The notes under the pieces were generated by a model, which was given only the letters and a program-made list of their open reading frames with translations, was not told the DNA's origin and did no database searches. Shown here piece after piece: positions 34,810 to 43,541 of a stretch of DNA of 64,000 nt (position 1 is the first letter of the stretch; every line of letters begins with the position of its first letter). Source of the stretch: Streptosporangium sandarakinum (GTDB taxonomy: Bacteria > Actinomycetota > Actinomycetes > Streptosporangiales > Streptosporangiaceae); assembly GCF_013409935.1 (NCBI RefSeq), contig NZ_JACCCO010000003.1:310001-374000 (forward strand), given 5' to 3'. Both the position numbers and the translations under genes were made by a program.

Positions 34810-37365
34810 ATGACACACCAGCGATCACGCCATGCGGCCATGCCCGGGAAGCCGACTCTCGACGGGCTGGAATCCGTATGGGTAACCCGCTGGGAGGCCG
34901 AGGGGACGTACCGCTTCGACAGGTCACGCGGCCGGGAGGAGATCTACTCGATCGACACCCCGCCCCCGACCGTCTCCGGATCCCTGCACGTCGGCCATGT
35001 CTTCTCCTACACCCACACCGACGCGATCGCCCGCTTCCAGCGCATGCGCGGCCGCGAGGTCTTCTACCCCATGGGCTGGGACGACAACGGCCTGCCCACC
35101 GAGCGCCGGGTGCAGAACCACTTCGGCGTGCGCTGCGACCCCTCCATCCCCTACGACCCCGCCTTCCGCCCGCCGGCCGACCCCGACCCGAAGCGGCAGG
35201 TGCCGATCTCGCGCCGCAACTTCATCGAGCTGTGCGAGCGGCTCACCATCGAGGACGAGAAGGCGTTCGAGGAGCTGTGGCGGCGCCTGGGCCTGTCGGT
35301 CGACTGGTCGCTGACCTACGCCACCATCGACGGCGGCGCGCGGGCCGCCTCCCAGCGCGGATTCCTGCGCAACCTCGCCCGCGGCGAGGCCTACCTCGCC
35401 GAGGCGCCCACGCTGTGGGACGTCACCTTCCGCACGGCCGTCGCCCAGGCCGAGCTGGAGGACCGCGAGCACCCCGGCGCCTTCCACCGGATCGCCTTCA
35501 CCGCCGCCCCCGGGAGCCCGGCCGCCGGGCAGCGCGTCTGGATCGAGACGACCCGGCCCGAGCTGCTGCCCGCCTGCGTGGCGCTGGTCGCCCACCCCGA
35601 CGACGAGCGCTACCGCCCGCTGTTCGGTGCCACCGTCGTCACGCCGCTGTTCGGCGTCGAGGTGCCGGTGCTGCCCCACCACCTGGCCGAGCCGGGCAAG
35701 GGCTCCGGCATCGCGATGGTCTGCACCTTCGGTGACGTCACCGACATCACCTGGTGGCGCGAGCTGAACCTCCCCACCCGCCCGGTCATCGGCCGGGACG
35801 GCAGGCTGCTGCCCGAGCCGCCCGCCGGCGTCCCGGCCGGGCCGTACGGCGAGCTGGCCGGCCGGACCGTCCACGGCGCCCGGGAGCGGGTCGTGGAGCT
35901 GCTGCGGGCGTCGGGCGAGATGGACGGCGAGCCCCGGCCGGTGAGGCGCCCGGTGAAGTTCTACGAGAAGGGCGACCGCCCGCTGGAGATCGTCACCACC
36001 CGCCAGTGGTACGTCCGCAACGGCGGGCGCGACGCCGGGCTGCGCGAGGCGCTGCTGGCGCGCGGGCGGGAGCTGGCCTGGCATCCGGAACGGATGAGGG
36101 TCCGCTACGAGTCCTGGGTGGAGGGCCTGGCGGGTGACTGGCTGATCTCCCGGCAGCGGTTCTTCGGCGTGCCGATCCCGGTGTGGTACCCCCTCGACGC
36201 CGCGGGCGAGCCCGACCACCTCCGGCCGATCCTGCCGGAGGAGTCCATGCTGCCCATCGACCCCGAGAGCGACGTGCCGCCCGGCTACACCGAGGACCAG
36301 CGCGGCAAGGCGGGGGGCTTCACCGCGGACCCGGACGTCATGGACACCTGGGCCACCTCCTCGCTGAGCCCGCAGATCGCGGGCGGCTGGGGCATCGACG
36401 ACGAGCTGTTCGGCAAGGTCTTCCCGATGGACCTGCGCCCGCAGGCCCACGAGATCATCCGGACCTGGCTGTTCTCCACCGTGGTCCGCGCGCACCTGGA
36501 GCACGGCGCCCTGCCCTGGCGCAACGCCGCCATCTCCGGCTGGATCCTCGACCCCGACCGCAAGAAGATGTCCAAGTCGGTGGGCAACGTCGTCACCCCG
36601 CTGGGCCTGCTGGAGCAGTACGGCTCCGACGCGGTCCGCTACTGGGCGGCGAGCGGCCGGCCGGGCACCGACACCGCGTTCGACGTCGGGCAGATCAAGG
36701 TCGGACGCCGCCTGGCGATCAAGATCCTGAACGCCTCGAAGTTCATCCTGGGCCTGGGCGAGGCCGGGGACGGGCGGGAGGACGGCGGGGCCGCCGAGGT
36801 CACCGAGCCGGTGGACCTGTCGATGCTCGCCCGCCTGTCGCAGGTGGTCGGCGAGGCCACCGAGGCGTTCGAGTCCTACGACTACACCCGCGCGCTGGAG
36901 CGGACCGAGCGGTTCTTCTGGGAGTTCTGCGACGACTACCTGGAGCTGGTCAAGAACCGCGCCTACGGCGAGGGCGGTCCCGCCCGCTCGGCCCGCGCGG
37001 CGCTGCGCGAGGCCCTCGACGTCCTGCTGCGGCTGTTCGCGCCCTTCCTGCCGTTCGTCACCGAGGAGGTCTGGTCCTGGTGGCGCGAGGGCTCGGTGCA
37101 CCGGGCGGCCTGGCCCGAGGCCCGCGAGACGGGCGGCCTGCCCGACCTGCTGCCGGCGGTGGCGGCGGTCCTCGGCCGCGTCCGCAAGGCCAAGTCCGAC
37201 GCCAGGCTCTCGATGCGCGCCGAGGTCTCCCGGCTGACCGTCACCGGCGCCCAGGCCGACCTGGTGCGGCAGGCCCAGGACGACCTGTGCGGCGCGGGCG
37301 CCGTCGAGGAGTTCGTGCTGGAGGCCGCCGAGGGCGACCTGACGGTGGAGGTCGTCCTCACCTGA
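34810..37365 (+). CDS. valS: Valyl-tRNA synthetase, archaeal-like type
   Basis: An 851-residue class I synthetase. The HIGH box appears as GSLHVGH (about 57-63) and KMSKS as [10 protein letters not shown] (about 585). The sequence [18 protein letters not shown] follows the HIGH region; this resembles archaeal ValS (GLPTE) and not the usual bacterial GTDHAGIATQ. The C-terminal coiled-coil arm of normal bacterial ValS is absent. The editing (CP1) domain lies at about 200-400. ATG 34810 was chosen; its ribosome site is poor (GGGGAGG only 1 nt away), so the start may be 34843 or the message may be leaderless. Confidence 0.92.
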   Translation: MTHQRSRHAAMPGKPTLDGLESVWVTRWEAEGTYRFDRSRGREEIYSIDTPPPTVSGSLHVGHVFSYTHTDAIARFQRMRGREVFYPMGWDDNGLPTERRVQNHFGVRCDPSIPYDPAFRPPADPDPKRQVPISRRNFIELCERLTIEDEKAFEELWRRLGLSVDWSLTYATIDGGARAASQRGFLRNLARGEAYLAEAPTLWDVTFRTAVAQAELEDREHPGAFHRIAFTAAPGSPAAGQRVWIETTRPELLPACVALVAHPDDERYRPLFGATVVTPLFGVEVPVLPHHLAEPGKGSGIAMVCTFGDVTDITWWRELNLPTRPVIGRDGRLLPEPPAGVPAGPYGELAGRTVHGARERVVELLRASGEMDGEPRPVRRPVKFYEKGDRPLEIVTTRQWYVRNGGRDAGLREALLARGRELAWHPERMRVRYESWVEGLAGDWLISRQRFFGVPIPVWYPLDAAGEPDHLRPILPEESMLPIDPESDVPPGYTEDQRGKAGGFTADPDVMDTWATSSLSPQIAGGWGIDDELFGKVFPMDLRPQAHEIIRTWLFSTVVRAHLEHGALPWRNAAISGWILDPDRKKMSKSVGNVVTPLGLLEQYGSDAVRYWAASGRPGTDTAFDVGQIKVGRRLAIKILNASKFILGLGEAGDGREDGGAAEVTEPVDLSMLARLSQVVGEATEAFESYDYTRALERTERFFWEFCDDYLELVKNRAYGEGGPARSARAALREALDVLLRLFAPFLPFVTEEVWSWWREGSVHRAAWPEARETGGLPDLLPAVAAVLGRVRKAKSDARLSMRAEVSRLTVTGAQADLVRQAQDDLCGAGAVEEFVLEAAEGDLTVEVVLT

Positions 37366-37453
37366 GCCCACGGGAATCTGTCCCCCGCGTCGGGCGGTCC
37401 TGCCGTACGGTCGAGGTGCGGACAGGTCAGGGCAGGCGAGGGGAGGACGGCGC

Positions 37454-37528
37454 ATGACGCCAGGGTGCGGCAGCTGCAACTGCTACCTCGAGGACAGAGT
37501 GATCTCCCGGCCGCCGGGAGAACGCTGA
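37454..37528 (+). CDS. Cys-rich 24-residue leader-like peptide
   Basis: A very short frame starting ATG 37454, with ribosome site GAGGGGAGGA about 8 nt upstream, and ending TGA 37526-37528. It holds three Cys in CGSCNC at residues 5-10. Its 3' end folds into hairpin CTCCCGG-CCG-CCGGGAG (37504-37520), and a strong terminator follows 13 nt after the stop. The next gene, an AI-2E-type permease, starts at 37656. The arrangement resembles a cysteine-sensing attenuator or a free-standing small-peptide gene. No homologue can be checked here. Confidence 0.45.
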   Translation: MTPGCGSCNCYLEDRVISRPPGER

Positions 37529-37541
37529 TCCGGTGCCCGCG

Positions 37542-37574
37542 AGGGGAGGCCCGGTGTCCCGCCGGGCCTCCCCT
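37542..37574 (+). terminator. Terminator after the Cys-rich micro-ORF
   Basis: A perfect 13-bp stem, AGGGGAGGCCCGG (37542-37554) with its complement at 37562-37574, is followed by TT. It precedes the AI-2E-type permease gene by about 80 bp. Confidence 0.75.
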
Positions 37575-37655
37575 TTGCCGTTCCTTGACCCGTCCCTTCC
37601 GACTCCGGGCGTTGACCATGCGCGCCGCAGGCCGTGACGTGACAGTCTGGAATGC

Positions 37656-38945
37656 GTGATCTCCGACCGGGAACGTCTGACCCATCTGGTGCCACGCACG
37701 CTGCTCTGGCTGGCGGCCTGGAGCCTGTGCCTGATCATCATCGGCTGGGCCGTCTTCTACTTCTGGCAGTTCATCGTGATGCTGCACATCGTGGTGCTGC
37801 CGGTCGCGGTCGCGCTGCTGCTCACGGCGCTGCTGCACCCCCTCACCAGCAGGTTCCGGGCGTTGGGGATGCGGCCGATCTACGCCACCTGGCTGACCAT
37901 GCTGATCGCGCTCGCGGTGCTGGCCGGCGTCGGCTGGTTCATCGGGCTGCGGGCCAGCGAAGAGTTCCCCCGGGTGATCGACCAGCTCAGATCCACGATC
38001 AAGGACGTGGAGAACTGGCTGTACAGCGGGCCGCTGCACCTGCAGCGCAACCAGATCAGCACCTGGATCGACAGCCTCACCGACCAGCTCAGCGCCAGCC
38101 GTAACCAGATCACCCAGACGGTCCTCACCGGCGCCACGGTCGCGGTGGAGGTGCTGGCCTCCCTGGTGCTGGTGGTCTTCGTCACCTTCTTCCTGCTCAA
38201 GGACGGCGCCCGGATCTGGTCGTGGCTCCTGAAGGCGTTCGGCTCCGTCGCGCCCCGCGTCGACCGGGCCGGACGCGCCGCCTGGACCACGCTGTCGCAC
38301 TACGTGCACGGCACGGTCGCGGTGGCCGCCGTGCACGGCGTGGTCATGGGCATCGTGCTCGCCGGGATGGGCGTGCCGCTCTGGGCGCCGCTCGCCGTGC
38401 TGATCTTCATGGCCAGCTTCATCCCCCTCATCGGCATCCTCTTCGCCGGGGCGGTCGCGGCCCTGGTCACCCTCGGCGCCAAGGGCCTGTTCTACGCCCT
38501 GATCTTCGTGGGGATCCTGGTGATCGAGCAGCAGCTGGAGAACCACGTGCTCCAGCCGCTGATCGTCGGCCGGGCGCTCGACTTCCACCCGCTGGCGATC
38601 ATCCTGGTGCTGGCCGTGGGCGGCGTCGTGGCGGGCATCGCCGGGGCCGCGGTGGCGGTGCCGATCGCCGCGGTGCTCTACCGGGCGCTGCCCGCGCTGA
38701 CCGGTGACCAACCGGCCCTGCCACCCGCCCCACCGCCCGAACCGCCCGGGGAGGCCGAGGGGGCCGAGGGTCCGCGGACCCCGCCGGCCGCGTCCGGCCC
38801 GGCCGGGGACACACCGGCCGGATCGTCCGGCGCGGCCGGGGAGTCCGGATCGCCGGAAAGGACCGTTCCCTCCGGCGCCAGAGGGAACGCCGGGCCGGCG
38901 GGGGAGGACCCGGTGAATGAGGAGTCGCCGCAGCCCAGGCGGTAA
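37656..38945 (+). CDS. AI-2E/PerM-family membrane transporter
   Basis: A 429-residue protein with about eight transmembrane segments in the AI-2E pattern: an N-terminal pair, a ~100-residue amphipathic region (FPRVIDQLRSTIKDVENWLY), then LASLVLVVFVTFFLLKDG, GVPLWAPLAVLIFMASFIPLIG and the family signature VIEQQLENHVLQPLIVGRAL. Members export diverse solutes or Na+/H+; the name comes from one case only. The last ~85 residues are a Pro/Gly/Glu-rich disordered tail. It begins with GTG 37656. Its leader includes the Cys-rich micro-ORF and a terminator. Confidence 0.92.
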   Translation: MISDRERLTHLVPRTLLWLAAWSLCLIIIGWAVFYFWQFIVMLHIVVLPVAVALLLTALLHPLTSRFRALGMRPIYATWLTMLIALAVLAGVGWFIGLRASEEFPRVIDQLRSTIKDVENWLYSGPLHLQRNQISTWIDSLTDQLSASRNQITQTVLTGATVAVEVLASLVLVVFVTFFLLKDGARIWSWLLKAFGSVAPRVDRAGRAAWTTLSHYVHGTVAVAAVHGVVMGIVLAGMGVPLWAPLAVLIFMASFIPLIGILFAGAVAALVTLGAKGLFYALIFVGILVIEQQLENHVLQPLIVGRALDFHPLAIILVLAVGGVVAGIAGAAVAVPIAAVLYRALPALTGDQPALPPAPPPEPPGEAEGAEGPRTPPAASGPAGDTPAGSSGAAGESGSPERTVPSGARGNAGPAGEDPVNEESPQPRR

Positions 38946-38956
38946 CGTTCTGCCTC

Positions 38957-39511
38957 GTGACCCGTTCAGCCCTGACGACCCCTCCGCCCGGAGCGGCCGG
39001 CCCCCGGCCGGCCTCCGGCGCCCCCGGCCCCGGTGAGCCGCTCGGCTCCCACTACAGCCGCTGCTTCGGCTGCGGCGACCGGCACCCCACCGGCCTGCAC
39101 CTGAAGGCCGTCACGCCCGACGGGGAGACGGTGGTCGCCGAGTTCACCGTCGCCGAGGCCCACCAGGGCGCCCCGGGCCTCGCGCACGGCGGCGTGCTCG
39201 CCACGGCGATGGACGAGGTCATCGGCATGTCCATCTGGCTGTTCCGCCGCCCCTACGTCACCGCCCGGCTGGAGACCGACTACCTCGCGCCGGTCCCGGT
39301 CGGCACCACCCTGCACCTCCGGGCCTGGTGCACCGGGGTGTCGGGCCGGAAGGCGTACCTTGAAGCAGAGGGGCGGATCGGCTCGGCCGACGGACCGGTC
39401 GCCGTACGGGCCGCCGCCCTCTTCGTCGAGGTCGGCATGGAGCACTTCGCCGAGCACGGCGACGCCCAGACCCTCCTGGACGAGCATCACGACTACGAGG
39501 TGAACCCGTGA
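38957..39511 (+). CDS. PaaI-type hotdog thioesterase
   Basis: A 184-residue protein with a hotdog fold. CFGCGDRHPTGLHL opens the domain, and HQGAPGLAHGGVLATAMDEV is the 4HBT helix with the catalytic-site His-Gly-Gly. It should hydrolyse an acyl-CoA. About 30 disordered residues precede the domain. The CxxC opening (CFGC) is common in this subfamily. GTG 38957 is the start; the stop overlaps the GTG of dut, so the pair is coupled. Confidence 0.9.
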   Translation: MTRSALTTPPPGAAGPRPASGAPGPGEPLGSHYSRCFGCGDRHPTGLHLKAVTPDGETVVAEFTVAEAHQGAPGLAHGGVLATAMDEVIGMSIWLFRRPYVTARLETDYLAPVPVGTTLHLRAWCTGVSGRKAYLEAEGRIGSADGPVAVRAAALFVEVGMEHFAEHGDAQTLLDEHHDYEVNP

Positions 39512-39951
39512 GCGAGAAGGTCGAGGTGCTGATCAGCCGCGTCGACGACGGGCTGCCGCTGCCGGACTACGCCCACCCGGGCGACGCCGGCGCCGACCTG
39601 CGCGCGGCCGAGGACGTCGAGCTGCCGCCGGGCGGACGCGCCACCGTGGGCACCGGCGTGGCGATCGCGCTGCCCGACGGCTACGCCGCCTTCGTCCACC
39701 CGCGCTCCGGCCTGGCGGCCGAGCACGGCGTGACGATCGTGAACGCGCCCGGCACCGTCGACGCGGGTTACCGTGGCGAGATCAGGGTGACGCTGCTCAA
39801 CACCGACACCGGGCGGGCCGTACGGTTGCGCAGGGGGGACCGCATCGCGCAGCTGGTGGTCCAGCGGGTCGCCAGGGCGGTGTTCCACGAGGTGGACCGG
39901 CTGCCGGGGTCGGCGCGCGGCGCGGGGGGCTTCGGCTCCACCGGCCGCTGA
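39508..39951 (+). CDS. dut: dUTP diphosphatase
   Basis: A 147-residue trimeric dUTPase hydrolysing dUTP to dUMP. All five motifs are visible: HPGDAGADL (motif 1), HPRSGLAAEHGV (2), NAPGTVDAGYRGEIRV (3), GDRIAQLVVQ (4) and the C-terminal RGAGGFGSTG (5). It opens a conserved actinobacterial gene block (DUF3710, OB-fold protein, DUF3159, TrkA pair). It is translationally coupled to the thioesterase through a GTGA overlap. Confidence 0.97.
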   Translation: MSEKVEVLISRVDDGLPLPDYAHPGDAGADLRAAEDVELPPGGRATVGTGVAIALPDGYAAFVHPRSGLAAEHGVTIVNAPGTVDAGYRGEIRVTLLNTDTGRAVRLRRGDRIAQLVVQRVARAVFHEVDRLPGSARGAGGFGSTGR

Positions 39952-40011
39952 GAGCCGGCGGGCGACCGGCCGGTGGCCCGCCGCATCGAGACTTCAAGGA
40001 GCGTGAGGAAA

Positions 40012-40704
40012 GTGTTCGGACGTCGCCGTCGTGAGGAGTCCCCGGTCCCGGCCGAGGAGTTCGCGCGGACCGAGGAGCCCAGGGGGACCACAGGGGGGCC
40101 GGCCAGGGGGTCCGGCCCGTGGGACGCCGCCGACGCCTACCCCGAGCGGGAGCGGGTCGATCTCGGCGGCCTGCGGCTGCCCGTCGACCAGGGGTTCGAG
40201 GTGCAGCTCAACCTCGCCGGCGAGCAGATCGTCGGCGCGGTCATCCTGTTCGAGGAGAGCGCCCTGCAGATACACGCCTTCGCCGCGCCCAAGCGCAGCG
40301 GCATCTGGGACGAGGTCCGGGCCGAGCTGGCCGCGGGCGTGAAGGCCGCGGGCGGGACCGCCGAGGAGAAGGAGGGACCGTTCGGCGTCGAGCTGGACGC
40401 CCGGGTCCCCGCCGACGGGGTCGCCCAGCCGGTCCGCTACATCGGCGTCGACGGCCCGCGCTGGTTCCTGCGGGCGGTCGTCAGCGGGCGCGCCGCGACG
40501 GACGCCGGGGTGGCCGAGACCCTGGAGGACGTGGTCCGCGACATCGTCGTCGTCCGGGGGGACGAGCCGATGGTGCCGAAGGAGCCGATCGAGCTGCGGC
40601 TGCCCCCGGAGGCCCGCCAGGCCATGGAGCAGCAGGCCGAGGCTCCGAACGGCCGGGACCTCCGGCCGTTCGAACGGGGGCCCGAGATCGCCGAGATCCG
40701 TTGA
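40012..40704 (+). CDS. DUF3710 family protein
   Basis: A 230-residue cytoplasmic protein of unknown function, conserved downstream of dut in actinobacteria. It starts FGRRRREESPV, a basic patch typical of the family; GTG 40012 fits this and is preceded by GAGGAAA, so I prefer it to 39973. The body holds LPVDQGFEVQLNLAGEQIVG and DGPRWFLRAVVSGRAATD. No catalytic motif is evident. Confidence 0.9.
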   Translation: MFGRRRREESPVPAEEFARTEEPRGTTGGPARGSGPWDAADAYPERERVDLGGLRLPVDQGFEVQLNLAGEQIVGAVILFEESALQIHAFAAPKRSGIWDEVRAELAAGVKAAGGTAEEKEGPFGVELDARVPADGVAQPVRYIGVDGPRWFLRAVVSGRAATDAGVAETLEDVVRDIVVVRGDEPMVPKEPIELRLPPEARQAMEQQAEAPNGRDLRPFERGPEIAEIR

Positions 40705-40752
40705 CCCACCGGATCGCGTACGCTGTTGCAACACGTATGTGAAGGAGAGGTC

Positions 40753-41145
40753 GTGGGTTCTCAGGAACCGCATAAACAGGGCGGGTTTCGGAGTTTCTTC
40801 CGGCGGCTGACCACGAGTCAGGAGGAGCTGGAGGCCGATGAGCTCCAGCAGGACCTCGACCGGCACGGCGCCACCCCCATCGTCTCCTGTGCCGGGCGCC
40901 GCAGGTTCTGCGTGACCGGTACACTACGCACGGTGACGCTGCGGCCCCGTGGGGGCGCCCCGGCGCTGGAGGCGGAGCTCTACGACGGCTCCGACGTGGT
41001 CGAGCTGATCTGGCTCGGCCGCCGGAAGATCGCCGGGATCGAGCCGGGCCGCATGGTCCTGGCCGAGGGGCTGGTCAGCGTGCAGGACGGCCGCAAGGTG
41101 ATGTTCAACCCGCGCTACGAGCTGCGTCCCGCGGGCGGTGCGTGA
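40753..41145 (+). CDS. OB-fold nucleic-acid-binding protein
   Basis: A 130-residue protein with an N-terminal helix pair (TSQEELEADELQQDLDRHG) and a C-terminal OB-fold (CVTGTLRTVTLRPR ... VELIWLGRRKIAGIEPGRMV). It is the conserved third gene of the dut block. GTG 40753 follows GAAGGAG at good spacing. A nucleic-acid-binding role is inferred from the fold only. Confidence 0.87.
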   Translation: MGSQEPHKQGGFRSFFRRLTTSQEELEADELQQDLDRHGATPIVSCAGRRRFCVTGTLRTVTLRPRGGAPALEAELYDGSDVVELIWLGRRKIAGIEPGRMVLAEGLVSVQDGRKVMFNPRYELRPAGGA

Positions 41146-41166
41146 CCCATCGACGAGCACGGAGCG

Positions 41167-41886
41167 GTGAACCAGAAGATGACCACCCCTGACCCCTCCG
41201 CCGGGGCCGCGAAGCAGGGTTCGACGGCGTCCGCGGAGGCCACCGCGCACGACACCGTCGAGGCGGCGATCCGCGTCCAGCTCGCCAAGGCGTTCGGCGG
41301 GGCGCGGGGCGTCGTCGAGGCGGCCGTGCCCACGATCGTCTTCACCCTGGCCTGGGTCATCACCTCCGACCTGCGGCAGTCGCTGACCGTCAGTATCGCG
41401 GCGGCGGTGGTGCTGCTCGTGGTGCGGCTGGCGCAGCGCTCGACGCCGCAGTTCGTCGTCAACAGCCTCATCGGCATCGGGATCGGCGCGTTCTTCGCCT
41501 CCCGCACCGGTGAGGCCCGCGACGTCTACCTCCCGGGCATCCTCTACAACGCGGGATACGCCGTGGCGATGCTGCTGTCCATCGTCACCCGGTGGCCCGT
41601 GGTGGGCTTCCTGATCGGGTCGGTCACCGGCGACCCGACCGGCTGGCGCGCCGACCCGGCTGTGGTGCGGCTCTGCTCCAGGCTCACCTGGCTGCTGCTG
41701 ATCCCGTGCGCGGTCCGGGTGGCCGTGCAGCTGCCGGTCTACCTCATCGGCGGCAACGACGCCGTGGCCGAGCTGGGCATCCTCAAGATCGTCATGGGCT
41801 GGCCGCTGCAGATCGCCGGCCTCGCCGCGATGGTGTGGCTGCTGACCAGGGGCCGGACCCCGGCCCGCCCCACCGCCTCCTCCTGA
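41167..41886 (+). CDS. DUF3159 family membrane protein
   Basis: A 239-residue membrane protein with about six helices, for example VPTIVFTLAWVITSDLRQSL and SVSIAAAVVLLVVRLAQRST. The family motif RWPVVGFLIGSVTGDPTGWR is present. Members have no known function but are conserved in this block beside TrkA-like genes, which hints at ion transport. GTG 41167 is used; ATG 41179 is an alternative. Confidence 0.9.
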   Translation: MNQKMTTPDPSAGAAKQGSTASAEATAHDTVEAAIRVQLAKAFGGARGVVEAAVPTIVFTLAWVITSDLRQSLTVSIAAAVVLLVVRLAQRSTPQFVVNSLIGIGIGAFFASRTGEARDVYLPGILYNAGYAVAMLLSIVTRWPVVGFLIGSVTGDPTGWRADPAVVRLCSRLTWLLLIPCAVRVAVQLPVYLIGGNDAVAELGILKIVMGWPLQIAGLAAMVWLLTRGRTPARPTASS

Positions 41887-41901
41887 CCCTCGCGGGCTCA
41901 T

Positions 41902-42007
41902 GGCGACGCTGCGCGTCGCGGCTCGGGGGCTTGGGTCCGGTGTCTTCCCTCGTCACTCCGCCGCTCCGCGGCTGCGTTCCTCAGTCCAGACACCGGTGCC
42001 CCCTCGC
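41902..42007 (-). repeat. 106-bp dispersed repeat, copy A
   Basis: Read on the minus strand, this segment aligns without gaps over 106 bp to 60241-60346 on the plus strand: 86 of 106 identical by hand count. Outside a 20-nt variable core, 77 of 86 match. Each copy carries a GGTGTCT ... AGACACC inverted pair (arms about 42 nt apart) and the conserved block TGACGAGGGAAGACACCGG. Read in the same sense, it lies downstream of the trkA gene and its terminator. No coding potential is supported. Confidence 0.85.
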
Positions 42008-42028
42008 GGGCTCCCCGGAACGCGGAAA

Positions 42029-42061
42029 CGGCCGCGGTACGGCGACGCCGTACCGCGGCCG
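42029..42061. terminator. Bidirectional terminator between DUF3159 and trkA genes
   Basis: A perfect 16-bp stem, CGGCCGCGGTACGGCG (42029-42044) with its complement at 42046-42061, lies between convergent genes. Confidence 0.75.
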
Positions 42062-42095
42062 TCCTCGTACCGCGGCCGTTCCCGTGTCGCGCGGC

Positions 42096-42764
42096 TCAGC
42101 CCGCCGCGCGCGGGGACAGCAGCCGGGCCAGCTCCTCCTCGACCTCCTGGTTGGCCACGAACATCAGCTCGTCGCCGGCCTCCAGCGGGTCGTCCTCGCT
42201 GGGCACCAGCACCCGGCCCTCGCGCAGGATCGCCACCAGCGCGGTGTCGGTGGGCCACGGCACCGACCCGGCCCGGTGGCCGACGACCGGCGCGTCCTCG
42301 GGGAGCGTGAGCTCGACCAGGTTGGCCTGGCCCTGGCGGAAGGTCATCAGCCGGACCAGGTCTCCCACGCTCACCGCCTCCTCCACCAGCGCGCTCAGCA
42401 GACGCGGGGTCGAGACGGCGACGTCCACCCCCCACGACTCGTTGAACAGCCACTCGTTCTTGGGGTGGTTGATCCGGGCGACCACGCGGGGCACGCCGTA
42501 CTCGGTCTTGGCGAGCAGGGAGACGACGAGGTTGACCTTGTCGTCGCCGCTGGCGGCGACGACCACGTGGCAGTCGGCCAGGCTCGCCTCGTCCAGCGAG
42601 GAGATCTCGCAGGCGTCGGCGAGCAGCCACTCCGCCCGCGGCACCGTGTCGATCTTGATGGCCTTGGGGTCGATGTCGATGAGCAGGACCTCGTGGCCGT
42701 TCTCCAGGAGTTCGGCGGCGATGGACCGGCCGACGGCCCCCGCACCCGCGATGGTGACGCGCAT
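42096..42764 (-). CDS. TrkA-family potassium-uptake regulatory protein (CeoC-like)
   Basis: A 222-residue TrkA protein. The N-terminal Rossmann (RCK_N) domain begins MRVTIAGAGAVGRSIAAEL and binds NAD(H) or a nucleotide (acidic switch LLIDIDP). The C-terminal RCK_C domain is at about 140-220. It would gate a K+ uptake or channel system. The ATG shares one base with the stop of the upstream TrkA gene and follows GGAGAGG, so they are coupled and likely form a heteromer. Divergent APC permease is a plausible partner. Confidence 0.93.
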   Translation of the reverse strand: MRVTIAGAGAVGRSIAAELLENGHEVLLIDIDPKAIKIDTVPRAEWLLADACEISSLDEASLADCHVVVAASGDDKVNLVVSLLAKTEYGVPRVVARINHPKNEWLFNESWGVDVAVSTPRLLSALVEEAVSVGDLVRLMTFRQGQANLVELTLPEDAPVVGHRAGSVPWPTDTALVAILREGRVLVPSEDDPLEAGDELMFVANQEVEEELARLLSPRAAG

Positions 42765-43429
42765 CAGTGCCTCTCCTCCGGAGCCGCGGACAGCACCTTG
42801 TTGATGCGGTCCATGTCGTTCCCGGCCGCCATGACGTGCAGGATGTCGCCCTCCTGCAGCACGGTGTCGCTCTTGGGCAGCAGGGTCTCACCCATCCGGT
42901 TGATGAAGGCGGTGCGGGTGCCCGCCTCCGCCTCCAGGTCTCTGGTCCTGGTGCCGATCCAGCCCGGGTGGTAGGTCACCTCGGCGAGCACGACGGTCCC
43001 GGTGGGGTCGCGCCACAGCGGCTCGGCGCCCTCGGGCAGCACCCGGCGCAGGATCTGGTCGGCGGTCCAGCGGACCGTGGCCACGGTGGGGATGCCCAGC
43101 CGCTGGTAGACCTCGGCGCGCCGGGAGTCGTAGATCCGGGCCACCACGTTGTCCACGCCGAACGTCTCTCGGGCGACCCGGGCGGAGATGATGTTGGAGT
43201 TGTCGCCGCTGCTCACCGCCACGTAGGCGCCGGCCGACTCGATCCCGGCCTCCTCCAGCACGTCGCGGTCGAAGCCGACGCCGGTCACCCGGCGGCCCCG
43301 GAACCCCGCCCGCAGGCGGCGGAACGCCTGGGGGTCCCGGTCGATGATGGCGACCGAGTGGCCGCTGTCCTCCAGGATGTGCGCCAGCGTGGAACCGACA
43401 CGCCCACATCCCATGATCACGATATGCAT
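42764..43429 (-). CDS. TrkA-family potassium-uptake regulatory protein (CeoB-like)
   Basis: A 221-residue TrkA protein and first gene of the pair. It opens MHIVIMGCGRVGSTLA with acidic switch VAIIDRDP, the NAD-binding RCK_N signature, and ends with an RCK_C domain (DTVLQEGDILHVMAAGND). ATG 43427-43429 fits the family. In M. tuberculosis the corresponding ceoB-ceoC pair sits in the same order. It is divergent from the APC permease, about 110 bp away. Confidence 0.93.
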   Translation of the reverse strand: MHIVIMGCGRVGSTLAHILEDSGHSVAIIDRDPQAFRRLRAGFRGRRVTGVGFDRDVLEEAGIESAGAYVAVSSGDNSNIISARVARETFGVDNVVARIYDSRRAEVYQRLGIPTVATVRWTADQILRRVLPEGAEPLWRDPTGTVVLAEVTYHPGWIGTRTRDLEAEAGTRTAFINRMGETLLPKSDTVLQEGDILHVMAAGNDMDRINKVLSAAPEERH

Positions 43430-43541
43430 GCTCCCCCGCCGGTCGCTTGAGGCGGATCTTGCTCCGAATGTACCTAGCCAGTATGGCCCTGTGGGGGAGT
43501 GCCGTGTCGGCGGGGTTTGACAGCGACTAGCATCGGCAGAC

